Source: Callorhinus ursinus (taxonomy: Eukaryota; Chordata; Mammalia; Carnivora; Otariidae). Taken from it: a DNA stretch of 64,000 nt. The DNA lies in contig NW_020312967.1 of NCBI RefSeq assembly GCF_003265705.1, positions 1,164,879 to 1,228,878 on the forward strand, given 5' to 3'. Made by a program: the position numbers and the translations under genes. Shown one piece after another: positions 1-10,380 of the stretch (positions are counted from its first letter, which is position 1; each line of letters starts with the position of its first letter). The notes under the pieces were generated by a model. The model was not told the DNA's origin. It saw only the letters and a list, made by a program, of their open reading frames with translations, and did not search any database.

Positions 1-200
1 GTAGACAAATGTAGCTGTTTGGTAGAAGATGAGGCTCAAGAGGGAACAGAACCCAAGATCCTACAGGCAACACATCAGATTTTATTCTGAAGAGAGGGAA
101 AGTTGTGGAAGGGTTCCGTGCAGATATGATCTAATTTTCAGTTTTAATACGATCACTCTGGGAAGCTATGTGGAGATTTGAGTGGGAGGTCAAGAAAATA
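1..200 (-). repeat. L2 LINE fragment, antisense
   Basis: The stretch resembles the reverse strand of the L2 coding region, in particular the block that reads 'GATCTAATTTTCAGTTTT..GATCACTCTGGGAAGCTATGTGGAGA' in broken form at about 127-176, which matches the common mammalian 'atctgatttacattttaaaaagatcactctggctgctgtgtggaga' pattern. It is old and strongly diverged and runs off the left end of the window. Confidence 0.7.
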
Positions 201-635
201 AATTTATGAAATTGAAACTGGAATTTTCTGCCTTGCAGGTGTCAGGATACTAATGCTCTCAGGGCCTCAGTATCTTTATCTGCGAAATAGGAAGGTTACT
301 AATACTTATTTCTGCAGTATGCTGAGGGAATTAGATGCGTTAACATATGCAGAGTACTTAGAGCCTCTCCAGGTAGGTGTTGGCCAGCAGGGGCAGTGGC
401 TGAAGTGATAACAATAGAAGCAACAGCAGCAGAGCCACTTTAATTCCCTGCCAAATAGTAAGCCCCATGAAGAGTTCAGTCTTTGTTTTTCCAGAATTTT
501 TCCTATACACATGCAAGCTATCATCACACAGTATTTTGCTGACTTGATATTTTTTCAAAGATGGGATCATACACATTTGTTCCCCCTCTAAATCCTTTAA
601 GTTTTCACCCAGGATTATTCATGGACATTCTATTA

Positions 636-1279
636 GATAGTCCCCCCACTTATTGTGGTTTCGCTTTTCATAGTTTCAATTACCCACTGTCAACCATGGT
701 CTGGAAGTAGATGATCCTCCTTCTGACATACTGTGAGAAGGTCAATGGCAGCCTAACGCTACATCACAATGTCCATGTCATTCACCTCACTTCACCTCAT
801 CACACAGGCATTTTATCACCTCACATCATCAGGTAAATGCAGTACAAGAAGATACTTAGAGAGAGAGACCACATTTACATAACTTTTCTTACAGTATATT
901 GCTATAATGGTTCCTTTTTTGAAATTTATTTGAGAGAGAAAGAGAGAGTGTGTGTGCACTAGTGGGGGGAGGGGCAGAGGGAGGGAGACTCGCAGGCTGA
1001 CTTCCCCGCTGAGCTCCATCCCATGACCCTGAGCTCATGACCTGAGCCGAAATCAAGAGTTGGACACCTAAATGACTGAGCCATCCAAGCACCCCTTTTC
1101 TATTTTATTATTACTTACTATTGTTAACCTCTTACTGTGCCTAATTTATAAATTACACTTTATCATAGGTATGTATGTATTAGAAAAAGCATAGTATATA
1201 TAGAGTTCAGTTCTATCCATGGTTTCATGCACCACTGGACCTTAGGACATACCCCTGCAGATAAGGGGGAACTACTGTG
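636..1279. mobile_element. Tigger-type (TcMar) DNA transposon remnant, non-autonomous
   Basis: The ends form an inverted repeat: left GATAGTCCCCCCACTTAT, right ATAAGGGGGAACTACTGTG, and both abut TA dinucleotides (634-635 and 1280-1281), the target choice of mariner/Tigger elements. Next to the left end the 'TGTGGTTTCGCTTTTCATAG' block and, on the right, 'TATCATAGGTATGTATGTAT' are typical of Tigger short derivatives. There is no transposase frame, so it is an internally deleted copy. A Can-SINE splits it at 914-1095. Confidence 0.85.
914..1095 (-). mobile_element. Can-SINE (tRNA-Lys-derived), minus strand
   Basis: Read on the minus strand it has the diverged tRNA-like head (GGGGTGCTTGGATGGCTCAG), the GGCTCAGGTCATGAGCTCAGG box and a CT-rich middle ending in a T-tract on the plus strand. 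It lies inside the Tigger element. No convincing target duplication is visible, and the head has several changes, so this is one of the older copies. Confidence 0.9.
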
Positions 1280-1789
1280 TATCAGTGCAAGTAGATCTAG
1301 ATAAATTGTTTAGTATTGCCTAGTATTCCATAGTGTAGATGCACTGCAATTTATTTAACATTTCTTGTACCTCTCTGAGGCTTTCTGTTTTTCTTGCCAC
1401 GACATTCATGTCATCATGCATCGTTTGTGCACGGGTTACTATGGGATAAATTCCTAGAGGTGGGGCTGATGGCTTGATGGTCACATGCATTTTAAATTTG
1501 AATTGTCACTTAGCAAATTACATTTTAAATAAGTACTTTTGGTTTATAATCCTACCAATGGTATGTCTGAGTCTTTTTTCACACAACCATAACAATCGCA
1601 TTATTTTTAAAATTTTGATAGTCTAAGGTCAAAAATTCACCTCTTTTTACTTTGCATGAATATAAATAATAGAAATAATAGGCACATTTTCTTACTTTAC
1701 TGGTTCGTATTTTTTTTTGACTAGATTATTACTATTGTGGTCCCCCCCCATTTTTTGTTTCTTTCTCTTACTGCTTTGAAAGAGATCTT

Positions 1790-1985
1790 AAAAAAAAAAT
1801 TATTTATTTATTTATTTGAGAGAGAGTGTGTGTATGCTAGTTGGGGAGGGGCAGAGATAATCTCAAGCAGACTCTGCACTGAGCACGGAGTCCAATACCG
1901 GGCCCAATCTCAGCACCCTGAGATCATGACCTGGGTCGAAATCAAGAGTCGGACACTTAACTGACTAAGCCACCCAGGCGCCCCA
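1790..1985 (-). mobile_element. Can-SINE, minus strand, with 11-bp target duplication
   Basis: The complete element ends with GCCACCCAGGCGCCCC at 1970-1985. The flanks AAAGAGATCTT (1779-1789 and 1986-1996) are identical, which marks an L1-mediated insertion into the old antisense L1. The tail reads AAATTATTTATTTATTTATT on the plus strand. Confidence 0.95.
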
Positions 1986-2379
1986 AAAGAGATCTTTTTA
2001 TGTGAATAATATTATTTTTTATATTGCCTATATTTCCTTCTCACATGTGATTTGCTTTTAACCTCCACTGTGGTAATAATTAAGGTGACTACTGCATAAT
2101 AGATTTCTAAAATATTTTGTTTAGTCAAATTGACCAATATTTACTCTTTTAACTTGTTTTTTTGTGTTGCTTCAAAAAGCCTTATGCCAAGTTTAAGAGA
2201 TATTCTTCTAATATTTTATAGTCCTGAAATATTTCTGTGTGGATCAAAGATGAATCTGGAATGAATTTATCCTTGATGGTGCAGAGACAATTACTTCAGA
2301 TGAAAAAATACTCAAATATTACAAAATAATTCTTTTCTAAGGTAGAAATGTGCTTTATTTCTGGCTCTGGGTATAAAAC

Positions 2380-2632
2380 CCACGATGTGATTGTCCATGC
2401 TCTTTCTTCCCCTCAGTGCCTACTTTGGAGGCCATGTGCTTCACATATCACTGTCTAAGTGGAAGAAGCCTGGATCCCTGAGCCAATACTAGGCAGGAAG
2501 CCACAAAGGAGAGCTCCAGATCCACACTGGGCTCTGGGAGCAAGAAACAAATCTTTGTGGATTAAGCCCTGTGATATGGGGGCTTATTTGTTATTGCAGT
2601 ACAGACAGGTCTATTCTGACTAATGCAGGCAT
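2380..2632 (+). repeat. MaLR (MLT1-like) LTR, 3' part
   Basis: The last 80 bases follow the ERVL-MaLR LTR end: 'AAACAAATCTTTGTGGATTAAGCC' in outline, then 'GGGGGCTTATTTGTTATTGCAG' and 'CTATTCTGACTAATGCAG'. The 5' limit is unclear because the front half is strongly diverged. It is a solo LTR remnant with no visible partner or internal region. Confidence 0.75.
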
Positions 2633-2639
2633 GAATGTA

Positions 2640-5100
2640 AGTAATCACACTCCAGTGTGGGTTAAAACTGCTATAAGATTTCTGAGAAATAGAAAACCAT
2701 TGACCATAATAGTGAAAAGTAATTATTTCATGAAAGCGTAGAGATTTAAAAGGTAGAGAATGAGGAGTGCATATAAAATTGCAGGGCCCATGTAAGCGCT
2801 ACGGGCAACAAGGTATGAAAATCACAGGAAGCATATTAGAGAAACAGATGGAAGTGAGAAGGCTAGATAGGTCAAGTAGATCCAGAACATTCATTAATAT
2901 GAAAAAGCTAAGTTAAAACAGAGACTGCTAAATCAGGCAAGCTGTTCCATAGGTGTTTTCTGGAAGGTACTTCTTTTCCTGTCTTGAGGATGCTTCTCCT
3001 TTTCCTGATGATTTATTTTGGGTGTTGTTTCTGTGCACAATGCTTCGATATCAATGGTGAGAGTAGTAGCCCACACTGCCCCTCTGTTGATTGCTGTCCT
3101 CTGGCCTCAGGGGAACCACTTGTCATCTCATAGTGACTATGATGTCTACTACTGCAGAGGAGAAAAAATTCTTAGCTGTTGCAAAACATTTTCTCGTGAT
3201 TTAAGGGTCTAGCAGTCTACCAACTCACTGTTATAATGAGCTATGGGGCTTTTCCCTTGGATTTTGCAGGACGTGCCCTTGAATTATTTATAACAGAGCA
3301 GCCACCTGCTAGCAACAATTTTCCATTTTGCCTTGTGCTTAACTGGCCTTGTCAACTGGTATTGCAGGTACAGTGGCACTCTGCACTTCACCTTTCAACC
3401 CCCTATTAGAACATGCTGACTGTGAGCTGCCAGATGCCTTAAAAGTCCCTTTCTACTATGGCCATGGCCTTTGTCTAAATAGATAGTCTTATATGCTTCA
3501 TTATGAAAAGCTGTGCTGGTTCAATTGTTCAACCAGGTGTTGTCAACTCCAGTGCTACTTCTTTTTTTTTCCTGAAAGATGGAAATTTATGAATATCTAT
3601 GCTTGTGTTGACAAAAAGCAATTTGAGTGGTGGGAAGGGGAAACCAACCCACCCGCATTCAAAAGCACAGCTCTGTGCTGGCAAACACGCGATGCCTTTG
3701 CTTTTTTTCTTCCTCCACTTTCACAAAAAGAAACATTACATGTTTGAGTAGACAACCAGAGGTACCATTAGGATTCAGAAAATTGAAAATCGAGACTGCA
3801 ATAAAAAAAAAAGACAGTCACAGGGGAATTTGTAATGGTTTCCCCACATTTTAGTGGAATACTTCCGTTTTTTTATTCACCTTGCAAACAGTGTTCACAA
3901 ACAACAGCAAAGAACAAAAGCTGTGATTTATATTTATGGACAGGTATACACGCACCCCTGACCTCCCGCTGCCTCCCTCGCCCTCCCTTGCCCTCCGTAC
4001 CAGAAACAATTTATGGAGGCTGGTCTAAATAAACATTAAGGAGGCAAGGCCACAAACTGACAGCCAGGAAAATCAATGGTCTCCAGAAACCAGCGAGTAG
4101 GATCAATAAAAGAGATTAGGCATCACAAGCTAGTGTAAGGCAGTTACAGGTAAATGTGGCTTGCTCTTCATCTGACAAGGTTCTCTGCAACAGGATAAAA
4201 ACTCAGATAAACAGAAGCACGCAGCGGGTAGCCAATGGAGGCTCCTCCTGCGTTGCGGAAACTGATGGATGACCCCAGAATGAAAGGGATTTATGCAGAG
4301 GCTGGTAGGAATTTTCAATTGCTTTTCCAGCACCACCTCACATACCTGGGCAGCCGCCCATAGGAAGTAGCGCAGATGTATCTTTTGAAAATCTCTCTGC
4401 TTTTGCTTCTCACTACTTAGCTTTCCTTGGATTTATTTATTACTCCTTGACACAGGCCAGCACATCTTTGCCCTCCCTGTCCCCCTACACCCCCCCCCCC
4501 CCCCCCCACACTCATATTCACCATTACTTTTATTAACAGAATTATTTATATTCGCATGCACAGTGTGCATATTTGGGAACTGTTCGGATGCAAACTTAAC
4601 CATACACATATACATACAGTCTCCAAAGAAAAGTCATCCACTCACAACTTAAAACATTGGATTGTTAACTTGCAAACTTGATTTAACAACAGCAAAAAAA
4701 AGACAATCACATTGTTGAGTTTGTAAGTTAATGTCCAAAGCTTGTCAATAAAAGAATGAAGGATAATTATGTTCTTGAAAAACAGGACCTCTGAAAAAGG
4801 AAGGACCAAGGCAAAAGAGCCATTGCCTATTTATAGAACTGACCAGTTAAAACTTGAAAATTCAAATCTTAGCTTCATAGGAATGGTTACCTTAAAAAAA
4901 TAGTGTTTTCCTTTGCCTCAGGAATTCCATTTTAGAAATGGAGATAAGGCTTCTGTCTGACAAGAATATGACAAAAGATGAAGAAGAGGATAGTTAAAAG
5001 GAGGGAGTTTAGTTTTTCTGAACACTAAAACAAGAATGGGAATTTAATTGAATTTTAATCAAGGGACAGGAGAGATGTGAATCTAACTCTTGGTTGTAGC
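2640..5100. other. Mostly unique DNA, no gene seen; one C-tract
   Basis: I recognise no repeat family across most of this stretch. Short open frames (for example 3493-3747) have no recognisable content. Part of it (about 3830-4440 and 4650-4760) is of higher complexity than its surroundings, with a few CpGs and several transcription-factor-like words, so it could hold conserved non-coding sequence. It contains the C-tract listed separately. Confidence 0.5.
4490..4507. repeat. Homopolymer C tract of about 17
   Basis: An uninterrupted run of roughly seventeen C sits inside a C-rich stretch (ACACC...CACACTC). Such tracts vary in length between individuals and are error-prone in sequencing. The minus strand could form a G-quadruplex; that is inference only. 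Confidence 0.9.
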
Positions 5101-5104
5101 AGAC

Positions 5105-5265
5105 TGGGAAAAATATTTTGAGGCACCTCCCATCCCATGAGTCTGCGCTTACCTGGTGACTACACTTGCTTTGACAAATGTGATATGTTGGAAACCGACA
5201 CTGTGTGAGTTCAGAGCCTAGGTTTCAAGAAGCCTTAAATCTTATTCTCTTGATGCTCCTGATGG
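5105..5265 (+). repeat. MLT1-like LTR fragment
   Basis: The order 'CACCTGGTGAC...TTGCTTTGACAAATGTGATATG', then 'GTTCAGAGCCTAGG' and 'AAGAAGCCTTAAATCTT' follows the middle of the MLT1 LTR consensus ('acttgctttggccaatagaatgtggc ... ttccgagcctaggccttaagaggcct'). Neither LTR end is recognisable, so it is a diverged internal fragment. Confidence 0.55.
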
Positions 5266-5269
5266 CCCA

Positions 5270-6140
5270 CTATGAGCAACCTTAAGTTTTTGTTTTCAGC
5301 TTAACAAATGTAAGTGTCTCTTACAAAAGAGTAACTTTTACTTGGGTTTTCAGAGCTTCTCCTCTGTCGGCTGTTTCTCAAAAATAATCATCCTAAAATA
5401 ATCCTTATGCCAAAGAGGCATATGTGGGGATCACAAATTCTGCTCCCCTTCATTCCATACCCAAAATGAAAAATGAATACTGTGCTAGAACATGGAGGCA
5501 CCTGGAATTCCCTGTTATAAAAAGATTCAAGTCACTTGCTTCTCTGCACTCACTCAGTGTGCTTGGTGAGGTCACACGCAGAGTCAGCTGAACCCTTTTC
5601 TGCTTACATTCTCTCAGGTCAAATCATTTCCCATCACACAGAACCAGGCCAGTCTTCTCTAACCCCGAGGTCAGGCTCATGTGGAAATATCAGATACAGA
5701 TTGCTAAATACTTTGATTTACCCCAAACTCTGGTTTTCAATTTCTTTGTGGGCTATGTATACATAGCCTGGATGAATATGAATATTATTATATAGTCATG
5801 CTCTTGGAGTTTAAAGAAATTTATGCTGGCTCTGAAGGAGATCAGTCATCAGTCTAGAAGGCATTGGCAAGTCTTTTCACTTTGTATTGAGCTTGATTTT
5901 CATGTCAAGCCAATTTTTTATGGAAGATCACAGCCCATTTTGGCCTATGATAAAATCATTACTGAGGAAATCATTATGTGTATCTTTCTGGAACTACACC
6001 AACTATTTTGTTCCAACTGCTCTTCTCATGCCCTTATTCACAGACCCAACTGTAATTAAATAAAGGTATATTTGGCATAAAGATGACTGTGTTCTTAACA
6101 AGGAAAGCACAACCTAGTCAGGAAATCACTTCTAACATGT
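5270..6140. other. No recognisable gene or repeat
   Basis: AT-rich unique-looking DNA. Short open frames at 5536-5766 and 5823-6059 have no start context, conserved motif or splice context that would support coding. Nothing else is supported here. Confidence 0.5.
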
Positions 6141-6144
6141 GCCA

Positions 6145-6300
6145 TTTACTTGCTTATGCAAGCTTAGACAAGTCACTTAGTTTCTCACCCTCTTGCCTTG
6201 GATTACGAATATACTGTATCTGTCTTACATGCTTCATAAGGTATTTGTGAGGTTCAAAATAAAGAGACAGCTTTACAACAAATGTAATGGTTACAGCATG
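6145..6300 (+). repeat. MIR SINE fragment
   Basis: The central MIR pattern is visible as 'TTAGACAAGTCACTTAGTTTCTC' in outline, followed by 'TGTGAGGTTCAAAATAAAGA' in the place of 'tgtgaggattaaatgaga'. It is an ancient mammalian SINE, present here on the plus strand and diverged. Confidence 0.6.
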
Positions 6301-6509
6301 TAAGACAAGTAATGCAATATTTATTAATCTAGTCACTTAACAAACAGCAGATAATTACTCTGCCAGAAGCAAAGACAACCAGGATAGGGTTCTTGTAAAC
6401 GTGGGCTCACATTCTAAATTCAGAAACAAATAAATAAGCAAAAACTATTTGGGAAAAGTAGAAATGACGATCACCCACCATCATTACTACTTACACAGTA
6501 TTAAGAGTT

Positions 6510-6640
6510 AACACTGTATCGGCCCTATGCTAAGCTTTTTATATGCATTATCACATTTAAGCCTCATAATCCTCTATAAAGAGGAAATTCTTTTCACCAT
6601 TTTACAAATGAGAATACTGAAATTTGAAATATTGCGGCAT
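6510..6640 (-). repeat. MIR SINE fragment, antisense
   Basis: The segment reads 'CTATGCTAAGCTTTTTATAT', 'ATTATCACATTTAAGCCTCA' and 'CACCATTTTACAAATGAGAA', which follows the antisense MIR core ('gctaagcgctttacatgcattatctcatttaatcctca...cattttacagatgaggaaact'). Confidence 0.8.
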
Positions 6641-6644
6641 TTAG

Positions 6645-7130
6645 CATGACACTAAAACTTCAACTTATAATAACAGAATAGGTGGAGGTTTTAGGTGAGT
6701 TTATTTTTAAATATTTCAGGTCCCTGGGTATTACCTAGTTGATGAATTATTATAGCAGGCTATTTAGAAACAGGTCTGGAACACCAATCCCAAGGGTAGA
6801 TTTGAATATCATCAGTGGCTATCACAACTTGGGGGTTTTCTCTCCACAGGACAGTCTGAACAGAAAGGAAGGAGAAAAATAAGGACAATCATGTTTGCAA
6901 TGTCCATTCTCCTAAGGAGAACCCAGGTTCCAAACATCAAGGTTCCTGGGCTTGTTAAGGAGTCAAGGTTGAGCTTCTCCTTAGAGAGGCCAGGAGTCAG
7001 AGAAGAGTTCCCATATGTTTTCTCTTAAGTTCCTATAGTCAACTCACCCCTGGAGGAGCAAGCAGAAGCTACACTATCAATCATCAGTTACTCTGAAGCA
7101 CAGAATTCCAGAACATCCTGACATCTGAGC
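6645..7130. other. No recognisable gene or repeat
   Basis: Unique-looking sequence between an ancient MIR and a Can-SINE. I see no open frame, splice-like exon or known repeat in it. Confidence 0.45.
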
Positions 7131-7134
7131 ACTC

Positions 7135-7332
7135 TTTTTTTTTTTTAAAGACTTTATTTATGTATTTGACAGACAGAAACAGTGAGAAAGGGAAACAAGC
7201 AGGGGGAGTGGGAGAGGGAGAAGCAGGCTTCCTGACGAGCAGGGATCCTGATGTGGGGCTCGATCCCAGGACCCTGGGATCATGACCCGAGCTGAAGGCA
7301 GACGCTTAACGACCGAGCCACCTAGGCACCCC
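7135..7332 (-). mobile_element. Can-SINE, arctoid-type variant, minus strand
   Basis: The copy carries the AAGCAGGGGGAGTGGGAGAG block and the GGGGCTCGATCCCAGGACCC box with a GAAGGCAGACGCTTAACGAC head. This is the reverse of the 'gtctgccttcggctc' subtype common in bears, seals and mustelids. Flanking ACTCTT words (7131-7136 and 7335-7340) may be a short target duplication. Confidence 0.95.
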
Positions 7333-7817
7333 AAACTCTTGAATGACTAAGGATTGATTTTAATGAGTAATAAGTGGCTGTTTATTTTAAAGCAATTACA
7401 TTTTTATTTTCATTTTATTTTATATATTTATCTTTAATAATGTTATCTTTTTATATTTTGCAGAAATTAAATCTTCCATTTTGCTATTTTGCTCAAAAGG
7501 AAAATCTGTTTACAGTGATAGTAATTTTGGTCCTTGTTTGTAAATATTCCATTAATGATACTTATGGACCTACCATAGCTTGTAAGTTGGTATGCACATG
7601 AAAGAAATACCACGTCTGTGGGCTCATATTCCCAAGGAGGCAGACTTTGCAACTTCACTTTTCTAATGGTAGCAAAAGCTAGTATTAAAATAAGAGGGGG
7701 AGCAATAGAAGGTTGGTGCACACATCCAGCAATGGAGGTGGCTAGTAACAGTAGGACTAGCAAAAGATGATCAAAACTGTAGACAAAATAACTTCAGCTA
7801 ACTCATGATTTTTTTTA
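7333..7817. other. No recognisable gene or repeat
   Basis: AT-rich DNA with a 98-codon open frame on the minus strand (7467-7763) whose product has no recognisable domain. I regard it as chance. Confidence 0.45.
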
Positions 7818-7835
7818 AGAACAGTTTATGATTCT

Positions 7836-8053
7836 GGGGCGCCTGGGTGACAGGCTGTTAAGTGTCTGCCTTGGGCTCGGGTCATAATCCCAGGGTCCTG
7901 GAATGAAATGGGCATCAGGCTCCCAGCTCAGCTGGGAGTCTGTTTATCCCTCTTCCTTTGCCCCTCCCCACCTCCTTTGAGGGCGTACTCTCTTTCTCTC
8001 TCTCTCTTTTCTCTCTCTCAAATAAATAAATAAAATCTTTAAGGGAAAAAAAA
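7836..8053 (+). mobile_element. Can-SINE, plus strand, with 19-bp imperfect target duplication
   Basis: The head GGGGCGCCTGGGTGACAGGC begins at about 7837 and the AAATAAATAAATAAAATCTTT tail ends near 8041. The flanks AGAACAGTTTATGATTCTG (7818-7836) and AGAATAGTTTAGGAATCTG (8054-8072) match at 16 of 19 positions. The middle has an expanded CT tract. Confidence 0.95.
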
Positions 8054-8074
8054 AGAATAGTTTAGGAATCTGAG

Positions 8075-9150
8075 TTAACCAGCTAAGATAATAATTATTC
8101 GCAATAATAAAATAAATGTCTGTATCTCCAGAAGAGGTGGAAACCAGTATAAAATATATTTCAGAAATTCTAACATATGAAATAGAGCCTTCTTTTAAAA
8201 GTTACCTCGAAGTGTTTGTAGTTAGATGTTGATGTACTGTAGGCCTCATTATTACCTGTATTATTAATTAAGTACTATTGATCCTATTGGTCATGGAGTC
8301 ATTCAAAAATCATCATCAAATCATCTTAAAATATCAAATTTATCTTTTTGCTTGTTTTTTTTTATTTTTCAGATGTACATATCAGAAAATGAAATGAGAT
8401 GTTATCATATAATTTCCATCATGTACATTATCAATCTGAACTATTCTGGATTAAAAGTAGGTTCTCCACTGAAAAGAATATAGATTGACTTGCTTAGGAA
8501 CAGACACTACATAAATGGGTAATATCAAGTAATATCAAGTTTTGTTCTTAATTGTAAATAAACTTTCACTGATACCTGCACAGACAAATCACTAAGAAAT
8601 GGTTATTACTAGGCAAAAATTAATTCATTCACAAATAGGCACTTGTAAGCAGAAACAGTTAAAGTCTAAAATTTTCCTAAGGCATAGATTAGTAAATTTG
8701 CCACATTTTTTTTTATCATTTTAGCATAGAAAATAGTGAGGCAAAATGACAGTTTTCCATCTGTGATATTTGAGGTGTGAAGGAAATGTGTTGTACTTTT
8801 TCCTAACTTATATAAAAGTGATCTTGGGTTGGTTTCCAAATGAAGAAAATATTTTTACACAGCTGCAGTGCAAGGATATTCCTGGAACGAACAGAGAAAT
8901 AGTCTTCATTTTTAAAGGGCTTGAAATTTGGAGTGTAATATCACCAATGATACACATCTGCAGAGCAATTCACAATTATCAAGGTACTTTTACCTTCATT
9001 ATCTCAATTGAGCTTTACAAAACGCTGAGAAGAGGGGGAAAGAGAACATCTCCATCTATAAAAATTATTTTAATTTTTAAAATAAAATTAGCTTTATTTT
9101 TTGCTTGTTGTGTGGAATTTCTGAACATTCAAAAGTTATTTAAAGAAAAT
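8075..9150. other. No supported gene; AT-rich unique DNA
   Basis: This holds the longest open frame in the window (8770-9180, plus strand, 136 codons). Its product is not recognisable, and its last codons are read from a SINE head, so I do not call it a gene. No repeat family is clear. Confidence 0.5.
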
Positions 9151-9159
9151 AAGAAATTC

Positions 9160-9358
9160 AGGGATGCCTGGGTGGCTTAGTAGGTAAAGCATCTGCCTTT
9201 GGCTCAGGTCATGATCTCAGGATCTCAGGATCATGAGCCAATCTGCACTGGCTCCCTGCTCAGCAGGGAGCCTGCCCCTCCCTCCCATTTGTGCGCTCTC
9301 TGGCTCTCTCTTCTTGCTCTCTCTCTCTCTAAAATAAATAAAATCTTTAAAAAAGAAA
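9160..9358 (+). mobile_element. Can-SINE, plus strand
   Basis: It opens with GGGATGCCTGGGTGGCTTAG and includes a short local duplication of ATCTCAGG after the GTCATGATCTCAGG box. The A-tail is interrupted (AAAAAAGAAAAAAAGAAAAA). Flanking words AAGAAATTC and AAAAATTC are similar but not a firm target duplication. Confidence 0.92.
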
Positions 9359-9379
9359 AAAAGAAAAATTCTTGACATC

Positions 9380-9600
9380 CCCACTCTACAGATAACCAAT
9401 GTAAATATTTCCATGTATAGACTTAAAGAACTTTTTCTAGTAATATTAAAAATGTACACAGATTATACTATATATAGATTCTTAAGCTGCTTTTTTCCAC
9501 CTACCATTCGTATATTTTATGTTCATTAATTAGATATCTACATTATGATTTTGAAATGGCTGTTCATTTGTTCCCAAAATACAATCAGTGTTTAAATACA
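9380..9600 (-). repeat. Possible old L1 fragment, antisense
   Basis: Phrases such as 'AAATATTTCCATGTATAGAC' and 'CTGCTTTTTTCCACCTACC' recall the antisense L1ME region around 'tttccatgt...aacttgctttttcac'. The match is loose and could be chance in AT-rich DNA. Confidence 0.3.
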
Positions 9601-10150
9601 CTCCTTAGAAATTGAAGTTGCTAGACAACTAACCACAGGAAGGTGAGATGAGTACTCCTTTATTATTACTACTTAAAACAGCTGTTATATGTTAAATATT
9701 TAAAGAAAATATTAGCCAGATATATAAGTTTCAATTCTATATAAACTCAAAAGCACTTCTTCACAACATAGCAATAAAATGGGAGCTAAAAAAAATACTG
9801 GCTGGATATCTGAATTGCAAACATTCAGTATAGATACCTTTGAAGCAAAAGTGAATTAAAAGCTAATATTTGGCTGGGAAATAAATTACATTTTGGCCAC
9901 TTTTGCCTAACACAATTTCCTTCCTATTTCCTCATCATGAACAGAAATTAGTTTGGTTTGCCGGGATCAACCTCATAATTGATAGAGATAACTGGATTAT
10001 TTAAAAATCTGTAGTGTACCTCAGCTTGCTTACTTTGTTACCTTTGAATTTCTGAGGAATAAATCAGCCTTGAGCAGGCCACCTTTAAAAAAACCCAAAC
10101 TGCAGTCTAATCCTGATTTAAAATATCTTAAAATGTTTCTTAGTTATCTA
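9600..10150. other. No recognisable gene or repeat
   Basis: AT-rich unique-looking sequence without a supportable open frame, RNA gene or repeat. Confidence 0.45.
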
Positions 10151-10154
10151 TCTC

Positions 10155-10380
10155 ATTTTGTCTAAGGGCTTCAAAATGCTCTGTAGACACTATCTCATTA
10201 ATTCTTAGAGGATCCCTGGACAGCAATTGTAGTAGAGGTTTTCCTATTACTATCACCATTCCCATGAAATGGAGGCCCTGGGAGGTCCCATGAATTGCTC
10301 AAGGTTATAGACTGAAGCCAAGGAGTAGCTAAACCCAGAATCCAGGTCCCCGGGCTCCCTTTCCTTATGGCATTTTCTCT
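10155..10380 (-). repeat. MIR SINE, near full core, antisense
   Basis: Order of blocks: 'ATCTCATTAATTCTTAGAGG', 'ATTACTATCACCATTCCCAT', 'AATTGCTCAAGGTTATAGAC', 'GAATCCAGGTCCCCGGGCTC'. This is the antisense MIR from its 3' end to its tRNA-related half ('gcccaaggtcacacagctagtaagtggcagagctgggattcgaacccagg'). Confidence 0.8.

Larger units (their letters stand above)
486..2230 (-). repeat. Old L1 (L1ME-like), antisense, broken into three parts
   Basis: Three pieces (about 486-635, 1282-1789 and 1997-2230) follow in the order expected for one L1 read on the minus strand. Recognisable blocks are 'ATGGGATCATACACATTTG' and 'TTCATGGACATTCT' before the gap, then 'CCTAGTATTCCATAGTGTAGATG' in parts, 'GGGATAAATTCCTAGAGGTGG' in parts, and finally 'AGTCAAATTGACCAATATTTACTC' in parts. 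The breaks are a Tigger element and a SINE. The old family and heavy divergence imply a placental-age or older insertion; no coding capacity remains. Confidence 0.8.

Noticed and set aside
7836..8053. CT-rich, CpG-bearing stretch that might look like a promoter
   Set aside because: It is a SINE body. No CpG island or transcription start context is present.
8770..9180. 136-codon open frame, the longest in the window
   Set aside because: No recognisable domain. Composition follows local AT-rich DNA, and the last codons come from the head of the SINE that starts at 9160.
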